From the NCBI RefSeq assembly GCF_016920785.2, contig NW_024609880.1, forward strand, positions 57,179,817 to 57,243,816: a DNA stretch of 64,000 bases, in the 5' to 3' direction. This stretch comes from Ixodes scapularis. Taxonomy: Eukaryota; Arthropoda; Arachnida; Ixodida; Ixodidae. Shown piece after piece: positions 56,775 through 64,000 of the stretch. Made by a program: the position numbers and the translations under genes. How positions within the stretch are numbered: position 1 is the stretch's first letter; every line of letters begins with the position of its first letter. The notes beneath the pieces were generated by a model, which saw only the letters and a program-made list of their open reading frames with translations, was not told where the DNA came from and ran no database searches.

Positions 56775-57430
56775 AGGATGTCCAGGATGACGTGGTGCAG
56801 CGTTTCTTCAGCCCCCTGTGTGCACAGGGTGCATCGGATGTCGGCGCCTGTGTACTTGGCTCGAAGCACGCGCTTTTGCAGCATGCCTCCTCGGACGTCG
56901 AACAGAAGTCCGCTGGCCCTGCCGTTGTCCCATGAATTCTACCTTCCTCACTTCCTGTTTTTCCTCGGTGTACAAGGCAAGTGCCGGCTTCTGTCCCGCC
57001 TTCTCCGCCCACCGTTGAGTCTCGGTCTCGGTGACTCTCGTGCGGATGTTTTCCATTTGTTGTTCTGGAGTCGGGTAGAGGAGAGGGCTGTGTATGTGGT
57101 ACCGGAGGGCCAGCTGGCGTGTCCGTCGCACCCACCTAGTCGAGAGGCTCTTGAGGTGATTGTATTTGAAAGCCTGTCTTGCCCACCGCCCTTCCTGGAT
57201 TTGGCAGAGGCGTCTTTCGAAGCCCAGCTTGGCCCGAGCCTCTCTGGCATTGAGGCTAGACCATCCCACGTCCCCCTGCACTGCCTCTGTAGGTGTTCCT
57301 CGGCCGGACCCCAGTGCCGCCCGTCCCGCTTCTCTCTGGGTACTGCAGTGTTGCCCCACTGCGCTGGGCTGTAAGTTTTCTAGTCAGTGGGCTGTGGCAG
57401 CCTGCGTAGGCATACATCCGGACGCTAGCA
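56775..57430 (-). pseudogene. YADD-type tick LINE, C-terminal third
   Basis: An open frame (57359-56808, minus) reads PTEAVQGDVGWSSLNAREAR, LGFERRLCQIQEGRWARQAF and ETETQRWAEKAG. Then, in a shifted frame, MLQKRVLRAKYTGADIRCTL and CTQGAEETLHHVILD give the terminal cysteine/histidine module. These are the family words also found at 40590-40640 and 24600-24830. A frameshift near 56900 separates the two blocks. 5'-truncated copy, 3' end about 56775. Confidence 0.7.
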
Positions 57431-58471
57431 AAGGCTAAATTGCCGCCTTCTATTTTTTATTTTATGTTATATGGCGAATAGAATTTCTCGGGGCTTTTAA
57501 GAATGCATTGTGTTATTTTTGGGGAGCAAAAACAAAGAAAGAAAGCTGTCTTGGGGAGTCTGTGCGCAACAGAATAAATGCAACTGGAATGTTTGTTTCA
57601 TATTATGTTGATCTTTTTACGGCACCATACACTCAGTCGAGTGTATAGTGCCGCGTTATCCGAACTGGATTGGGGAAAGGTCTCAAGTAACACAACACAT
57701 TTAATATACAGTGTCGACGATAGTCACTTCACGACGATCAAACGGAATCCGGAGTGTTTCGGGACAGATGTGGAAGAGAGCTACTTTTTTGCACAGCTTA
57801 AAGCAAATGAACGAACGTGCTTATTCCGTCCTCACACCCCTGACCGACCCTATCAGCTATTTTTCGCGAAGTCCCGGAACATAGCGGGGAAGGCTTTTTG
57901 GAAATTATCTCAACGGAAATAATCCTTCAAGATTGTTGAACTGCCTGCGTCGCGTGCTGCTTGACGTTCGCTCTCTTCGTTCGTTTCCTGCGAAGGCCGA
58001 CGATCAGGCTACGGGCCTTGGTATTTTCTGGTTCTCACTGTGAAAGATAACACACGAAGGGTAAGCATCCTAAACAGGCAATTAAAGTAAAAACTTACAA
58101 GAAAAGCCGGCGAACTCCGAATGCACAACGCAGGTGGGGAGCCACGCTGGCCGGGTTTCTACAGCTCCGGAGGGTGGCAGAAATTTCTGGTTGATAGGGG
58201 TCGCTCGATTTACAAAATGGCGGCGGCCAGAGAGTTCTTTTTTGCAAAGGTTTAAACTCACTGGCAACTTGCGAAACGCAGGGTGTGGCATCTTATATTT
58301 ACGCTCCTTGCGTCGTGATTTGTTCCTCGGTGTTTACCTCAGCCAATGCAGTCATCTGATTGGCTCTGGAGCGATAAGAAGATGATGTTCGAGATTCTCC
58401 ACGTTCTCGGTTTCTTAAGTTGTAACTGACAGTACAAACAACAGCCAGGATCACGACAATGTATGGCTTAC
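57431..58471. other. No gene recognised
   Basis: The open frame 57578-57922 (plus) has no domain I recognise. A GT-donor-like TTCTTGTAAGT lies on the minus strand near 58097, and ATGGCGGCGG lies near 58217, but no exon structure can be supported. Confidence 0.35.
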
Positions 58472-58513
58472 CGTGACATCTCCTGCGGCGCATTTTCTGT
58501 CACATTGGGCCAT
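58472..58513 (-). CDS. Possible first coding exon (14 codons) with splice donor
   Basis: On the minus strand CCAAA-ATG opens exactly 14 codons (MAQCDRKCAAGDVT) that end at ACG|GTAAGC, a strong donor, in phase 0. Upstream (58520-58700) is GC-rich. No second exon, TATA or CpG island can be confirmed. Short exon-like coincidences are expected in 64 kb, so this is a candidate only. Confidence 0.25.
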
Positions 58514-58519
58514 TTTGGG

Positions 58520-61020
58520 GCACGGGAGGAATACGGGTTGAAACTGACGGAGAGTGTGGGAGACGAGAGCACGCGGGGTCGCCAGAAAGCCGAGCTCTGA
58601 CTGGAATGAATGAGTATAGTCTGAGTAGTGGGTAGACGCGGCTGGGGTAGCTGCCTTTATCTCCACTGACTGTTCGAACGCCAATGCGCTTTTAAAGCAC
58701 ACTCGCCGGGTTTGAAGCTGGTTTCTCCCTGCCAATAACACCCACAAAAGGAGAAGGGAGTCCCCCAGGAATAAAAAAAAAGTATTACCGGAAGGAGCAA
58801 CGAAAAAATAAAGGAAGGGGGCGGGGGTATTGAAACTTGGGGAAGAACAAGAGAACGAGACAACGAGACTCCAGTGAGACTTAGTGCATCTGCCAACGTT
58901 CGGCTGTCCCTCTGAAGCCACTAGGATCTTTCTTTTCAGGTATTCCTCCAGAACACACTCTTAGTACCATAAAACGTCGTATTAGTAAGTCCCAGTTAGT
59001 CATTTCAATGCTTCTATTATCGGGGACAGCATTCTAAGAAAGTTTAGCAACAACGACAACATGTATGGGTGCCTTAATGATGTGTACATGTAAAATGTCC
59101 GGCACGTGCAATTATTTTTTACGTGAGTAAATACCGCTAGAAACTAATCTTTGACGTTGATAACTTGCAAAAACGCTCATTAGTTTTCACCTCCGCGCAA
59201 GGGCAGACGCAAAAAAAGAAAAAGGAAACATACAGTTTTTTTTGTTTTATTTTACTCGAAAGTAAAACAAGCGGCCAGGTGATCTGACGCTAATTATTTT
59301 CGCGGCGAGAACCACACTAGGGGCGCCACTAAGTAGCACGTGAATGTCACGTGATACCCATAATGTGAGGATGCCCGGTTTGTTTATATCGCGCGCCACA
59401 GCGGCACAGCCTGACTGACTGCTTGCTTTCGTACGCCGGCGCCGTGGTTTGTTATTGTTCTCTCAGCGGTGACACAACATACGCGACCGATAATGGTAGA
59501 CGTTTCAAACCATATCCGAGAGAAAAACTACTGGGCAAAAAGAGATTCTATTAAAACAGGGCAAAAAGGGGCGAGCGCGGTGGTGTGCTCGAACCACTTA
59601 ATAGATGCTTTCACAACGAATCGTGATGTATTTTGTAGTATATTTGGCTTTTGTTCGCGAGTGTCTGTTTCGTACTCCGTACAGATTCCACTGGCGGGAC
59701 TCGGCGCCAACGATAATCCGATAATCCGCCTTTCCTTTTTTCCTTGCATTCGAATTTCTTTCTCATGTGTCGTTCGTGTCACCTGTCGCACTGCAAAGTT
59801 GAAAGAATGAACAGTCCTTTTTATGATGCCCGAAACGAAAGAACGCTCGTGTGTCTGTTCAACAAATCGGGCCCCGAGGATCTCACATTCTAACAAGCCT
59901 TGCTTTCCTCACGGTGTAGTCGCTGAATCGTCGTGTTGTGATCGCGAAAAAAAAGTAACCGATGCTGGATGTTACACTATTTCGCCTACCGGTAGACGTC
60001 ATTGGGGATTTTGTGTGTGTGTGTGTAAAATAAAAGGGGCGTTGCTGAGCGTTTATGCTCAATACTACGAGTGTTCATTACTTTTAACGGCGTATGGGCA
60101 GCAAGTCAGAACGTCATATGACGCCCCAAAATAATGGCTGTGATCCAAGGGCTCGCTCCGTTTTATTGACAATAATTGTAATTGTACCACAAAAGCACCT
60201 TCTTCGCTCGCAGGTCAGATATTAAGAAATCCCACATCTCCTCTCTTTTTAATATAATTGTCATTACGGTTATCACATAACAACCACATCTGTTCATTGT
60301 CTCAAATGGCCGTCATTCAAGCGATAGTTGTCGATCAAATTTGTTAATTTAAACGCACGATTTTCACAAAATGACTCGTTGATAATGATGATTTAACAAA
60401 ATGATGTCCCCTAGAACCTCGCTTATGTTAATTTATTTCTTCTAATTTTAATTGCGTATAATGTTTTTTTTTTATTTTCTTTTATTCAAGGTAGGTTTTT
60501 GAATAATGTGCCTCTTCAGAATGAAAATGTTTCTTTTTGCATTACCTCGGTAAAGACTCAGTCATCCGCCTTTTATATGCTGGGAGCATTCAGTTCTTTA
60601 TTGTAATTACTAAAATAATAAACGTGTTGCTGCTTCTGATTTTATTAAGCCGGTTAATGTTCAGGATGTGTATAAAAGCCAATGGGTAGAGGACTACTCC
60701 TGATTTTTTAAACATACAACAATCGGGATAGAGAACTAGTAAGTTTATCTCAAGGGAGAAAACCAGGACAACAATGGTGCCTTTGATTGTGTGGCCGTCA
60801 GTTAGTTAGCTCGGTCAGTTAGTTAGCTCCGAATTTATAATGATAATTAAAAATAGTTTCTATATTAAGTAGCATGGAAGTCCACGTGTTTTCAGCGCTA
60901 CAATTGTTATCCAAGAAAGTGGGACAAGGAATATTTCTAAAACTGTCAATTAAAGTCAGAAACAAAAATAAAAATGTAAAGCATTCGCGAGTCAAAAATT
61001 AACGTCTTCGCCTTGCTTTG
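58520..61020. other. No gene recognised
   Basis: 59469-59810 (plus) is an open frame of about 113 codons after a GC-rich patch (59330-59460). Its ATG at 59493 gives MVDVSNHIREKNYWAKRD. The cysteine and tryptophan spacing only faintly recalls zinc-finger DNA-binding domains, so I assign nothing. A (TG)n run lies near 60016-60027. 60140-61000 is AT-rich and empty. Confidence 0.4.
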
Positions 61021-61030
61021 CCCAGGACAA

Positions 61031-61032
61031 AA

Positions 61033-61104
<72 letters not shown>
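61031..61104. repeat. (GAAA)n microsatellite
   Basis: About 18 uninterrupted tetranucleotide units, giving a Phe-Leu-Ser poly-repeat frame on the minus strand that is not a gene. Confidence 0.97.
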
Positions 61105-61354
61105 GCACCTCAGTTAGCAGCATTGAAGTGTGGAATGAAGACCTGCCAAGCGCAGAATTTGTAATCGTACGCGACAAATGCAAGGACATGTTATCACAAA
61201 AAAAAAAAAAGAAGACAAAATGAAAAGTTATTAGCGAAACTACGAGCTACGAGGCTGAACGACAGCCCATTCAGCTCTGAGAAGCAACGGCGGCGTCCTC
61301 ACTTTGTGTTGTGCCGCGCTTCCACTAGATGGCGGAACCGAAACTTATCACCGC

Positions 61355-61505
61355 GAATACCGTCAGTGTTCATCATAGTCACGCGCAGGGTTGGCAGAGT
61401 CTAGAGAATGGGCTGAGCTTCAGACATTGTTAGAGTTCGACTGCTCTCACCTTTCATTGAACGTGGGTCATTACCCGAATCTTTGGCGATGTTGATTATC
61501 ATGAA
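61355..61505. repeat. Dispersed repeat, copy 2 (partner at 22790-22965)
   Basis: Contains GTGTTCATCATAGTCACGCG, CAGACATTGTTAGAGTTCGA, TTACCCGAATCTTTGG and GATTATCATGAACG in the same order as the partner. The edges are unclear. Immediately upstream is CTAGATGGCGGAACCG. Confidence 0.55.
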
Positions 61506-61644
61506 CGCGGTGGACTCGGGCAAATGACAAACGAGTACGTACGATGTCATGTGACTCACGGTGCGAAGTCGAGATGTCTAGTGACGTCACGGTGTCAACA
61601 ACGCTAATACATCTGGTGGCGTTCTCAATCTAAATCGACTCGTC

Positions 61645-61684
61645 GCAGTGAGTCACGTGACGTGGTCACGTGACTCACTGCGAC
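61645..61684. repeat. Perfect palindrome with paired CACGTG
   Basis: CGCAGTGAGTCACGTGAC, then GTG, then the exact complement. It contains two TCACGTGAC words and lies in a patch (61555-61700) with GTGACGTCACGG. It could form a cruciform or bind bHLH/CREB-type factors. It resembles the CACGTG-rich words of the 1-575 and 50219-52127 elements. Confidence 0.85.
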
Positions 61685-61904
61685 GTCACATTACCTAACA
61701 GCATATCTTTACATTATGAAGTCACGATACCATCCTACACGTGATTAATCATAGTTTCAATACTAAAGCGGTAAGAAAACTCACAATTTTGTATATGACG
61801 ATTTGATAAATACATAGAAATACAGCTGCCATTTTTTTATTCTCAGATTATGCTAGCAAAAAAAAAAAAAAAAAAAGAATCACCGTGAACTGTTTTGAAC
61901 TGTT

Positions 61905-62045
61905 TACCGTTAAATGTTTTTCCGGTTCAGTTTCAGTTCAGTTCCAAGATGGTGGTGAAGATTTCGGTTCGGTTCAGTTCGGGTGCGGCTAAAAATAACG
62001 GTTCGGTTCCGGTTTTCGCTCCGGTTCGGTTCCAGTTCGACACTC
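61905..62045. repeat. GGTTCGGTTC(C) short tandem repeat
   Basis: Degenerate CGGTTCAGTTT/CGGTTCGGTTCC units on both halves of the stretch, preceded by a poly-A run (61858-61876). Low-complexity repeat, no coding capacity. Confidence 0.75.
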
Positions 62046-62339
62046 TGCTTCCGAGTGACCAGAGTTGCGTCCGGCGACACCTTTTATGCCAATGAAATGC
62101 TTATGATATAAGGGTACTTTAGCTCTGAACCACCTCAGACGCAAGATCCCCCGTCTCCCATCATAGCCTAGTCTAGGAGAAATTAACTTTGTGGGTTCAG
62201 AGCCTCTCTCCGATTCCCCAAACAGTGATGAGGTCTGCATTGAGGGGGCCTAGCTGCTTTAGGCTTCATTCTTCTTTTCCCGGGTGTAGGTCACGGACAA
62301 TCTCAAGCAGCAATAGTCTGCAATAGGTAATGACCCGTT

Positions 62340-62675
62340 TTTACCTAAAAAAAAGTCCATTCCTTGGTGAGCAGCTCTTATCGCAAAACCGGCAGTGATC
62401 ATCTGGGTGCACACTTCGATCTCTTGGGTTCACTAATATCTTGGGGGCGTTTTTGGACCTTTCATGTTGAAGCTGAAATACTGGCCTCCATAATAACGAG
62501 ACAAAAATTACTGTACTTATCCTATTACCCCGCCTTCTCCCCCCAAATAGTTGTCGAAATTCCAGGCTGCAAATTTCCATGTTAGCGGGGCATAATTGCC
62601 TGGCGAAAGATTGGCCCCCGAAAATTTCGTCCATAATGTCCATATTAGGAAAGTCCACACTAACGAGACATGACT
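62340..62675. mobile_element. Two pogo/Tigger-like MITE ends
   Basis: Two similar ends lie in tandem: CCATAATAACGAGACAAAAA then TTACTG-TA (to about 62513) and CACACTAACGAGACATGACTG-TA (to about 62675). The inverted form CAGTCATGTCTCGTTAGTG followed by TA resembles pogo/Tigger termini (CAG.. start, TA target). No CENP-B/DDE transposase is visible and the opposite termini are missing, so these are fragments. Confidence 0.4.
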
Positions 62676-62834
62676 GTATATGACTACATTACCGAAGACG
62701 AACAGTACTTCGAAGCGAATTGTAGTATTACTATTTGTGTGATGTATTTTAATTGTAGGCACCAGGGCCGTAACTGCTGGATTCATCAACACCAATAATG
62801 CGAAATAATTAGACGCTCCCTAGCGGATAGTGCA

Positions 62835-63715
62835 CGAAAGCACCCTATGTCAAAAGCTCCGTGTCAGATGCCCCGCGGCAAACGCCCGGCCTTTGTTGCC
62901 CCGGTTTCAAAAGCCCCAGTGTCAGAAGCCCATGACGCGAGTCCCCTGTGTCCGGTGGCCGGGTCCCTAGTGGGGAGGGCGGAGCCTCCTGCTTTTGACT
63001 AAGATACAGTAAGTGTGCACGCGGGCTTGTGCAACAATCACGCCCTAGCCGGGACTCAAGTAAGGAATAATTGGATAAATCTTTCCGTTCTTCAGGCGTG
63101 CGCAATACGCATTCACGTTTTGTGACGTTAGAAGTGAGAATGAACACAACATATCAGTCCCTGGAAAAACATTTAAAGTTTCAGTTTTTATGAATAAGCA
63201 TCGAACCAAAGTTTTCATCGACTCCAGTACGCGCGGATTCACAGTTCCGACGGTTGTATTAAAACTGTTAACCCGCAGGTCATGGCGCCGTGCTTATTAC
63301 ATATACAGCACCAAACACCACTTCCATTCTTACGTCCTCCTAAAAATATATGTATCCATCTAGGTAGATAAAGCCTATAATCCTACGTCTGAGTATACTT
63401 CTATGACAGCAGGGTGCATCGCTCGTTATGCAGATTTATGCAATTACCCACTTGTAGCACGTCATTCCAAGCTTTTCTGCGGCTCAAGTCAACCCTATTT
63501 TGTAATTTATTTCACTTAAAAGGGCATTTGGACACCCTCAATGGATTAGGTAAAGACAGAACAATGCTGGTTGAAGCGCGAAGAGGGTGGGACAGGGGCA
63601 GTAAGGACTGGGCTTATGGCATGGGGGTAATACGGAACGGGGTAATTGAACGCACGGTTTTCGAAACGCGGGGCTAATGACGCGGGGATTTTGCGACGGG
63701 GATTCTGCACGCGGG
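62835..63715. repeat. Inverted pair of GCCCC-type short repeats
   Basis: Left block 62840-62960 repeats a word of about 14-16 bp such as AAAAGCCCCAGTGTCAG and GCCCCGCGGCAAA. Right block 63590-63715 carries the complement type (GCGGGGCTAATGACGCGGGG, GACGGGGATTCTGCACGCGG). The two blocks face each other around about 630 bp without a recognised gene, like a fold-back element with tandemly repeated arms. Confidence 0.5.
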
Positions 63716-64000
63716 GGCAATCGTGCTACACCCTCCCTACCAAGCACTTGGAACACTCTCCAGTCGACGGGTGAGTTGACTTATGCTCCGCTCATCGATT
63801 TTATCTTGAACTGGAAGCATGCAACCCAAGCTTCGGTTCTGTCTCTAGATTTGGTATTAGTACGCTACGCCCTCTCTTGACTTTAAGTTCAAAGATGATT
63901 ACAATGCACTAACATCCTCAGTAATTTAGTAATAGTTGCAAAATTGCAAATTTGACTGGCGAATCAGATTGGGAAAATGCAAGACAGTGCAGTTGTTATC
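63716..64000. other. No feature recognised
   Basis: Terminal stretch with short frames only. It continues outside the window. Confidence 0.4.

Noticed and set aside
59469..59810. Open frame of about 113 codons considered as a THAP-like zinc finger
   Set aside because: The expected C-x2-4-C...C-x2-H spacing and AVPTIF-type end are absent.
1..64000. CRISPR arrays, operons, ribosome binding sites, phage or plasmid genes
   Set aside because: None found. The sequence has eukaryotic repeat and splice features, and the short periodic repeats are palindromic minisatellites without spacers.

Overview
This is eukaryotic DNA with no prokaryotic gene organisation. It reads as an intergenic, transposon-saturated stretch of a chelicerate genome, most likely a hard (ixodid) tick. 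The evidence is: (i) non-LTR retrotransposons whose proteins I recognise as the abundant tick I-clade and YADD-type LINE families; (ii) a Mutator-like transposase remnant next to a YqaJ-type exonuclease domain, a gene type common in arthropods; (iii) very many fold-back/MITE elements, tRNA-derived SINE sequence, (GAAA)n, poly-A and poly-C tracts, and GT/AG-like splice signals. Family assignments are from memory of protein motifs, with no database search. No convincing intact host gene is present.

Layout. 1-9 kb: two direct copies of a 575-bp array of TTTCCCCGC/GCGGGGAAA units (1-575, 6188-6761), a non-autonomous element with TTAC-rich ends (about 926-2173), a fold-back element with 410-bp arms (2546-3576) and a second fold-back (8166-9022). 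9-17 kb: mostly sequence without recognisable content, with one possible promoter (10657-10720) and one 851-bp inverted-repeat element (13863-14713). 17.6-22.8 kb: a tRNA-derived SINE split by a 5,013-bp hAT-type element (17725-22737; 40-bp terminal inverted repeats, perfect 8-bp target duplication). That element carries a head-to-tail array of four Harbinger-like MITEs. 24-32.8 kb: LINE tails, a hairpin MITE, the decayed Mutator-like/YqaJ gene (29140-31565, minus) and a 445-bp hAT MITE with a perfect 8-bp duplication (32307-32751). 34-39 kb: two more fold-backs, one about 3.2 kb. 39.5-41.2 kb: a decayed LINE reverse transcriptase.

42-54.5 kb is the centrepiece: one I-clade LINE (ORF1 gag with zinc knuckle; ORF2 with endonuclease, reverse transcriptase and RNase H) broken by four later insertions. 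These are a 154-bp perfect-type hairpin, a 3,245-bp hAT-like element that itself holds a CR1/L2-like LINE in the opposite direction, a 1.9-kb fold-back packed with CRE-like, CACGTG and GAGGGTTA minisatellites, and a 1,188-bp hAT-like element. Removing the 3.2-kb insertion together with one copy of its 8-bp duplication puts the LINE reading frame back in register, which supports the boundaries.

54.5-64 kb: a minus-strand LINE 3' end, a possible promoter and a possible first exon on the minus strand, simple repeats, a second copy of a dispersed repeat, palindromes, pogo-like ends, and an inverted pair of GCCCC-type short repeats. The elements do not cooperate in a pathway. The window's biology is successive, nested transposition and the build-up of palindromic DNA.
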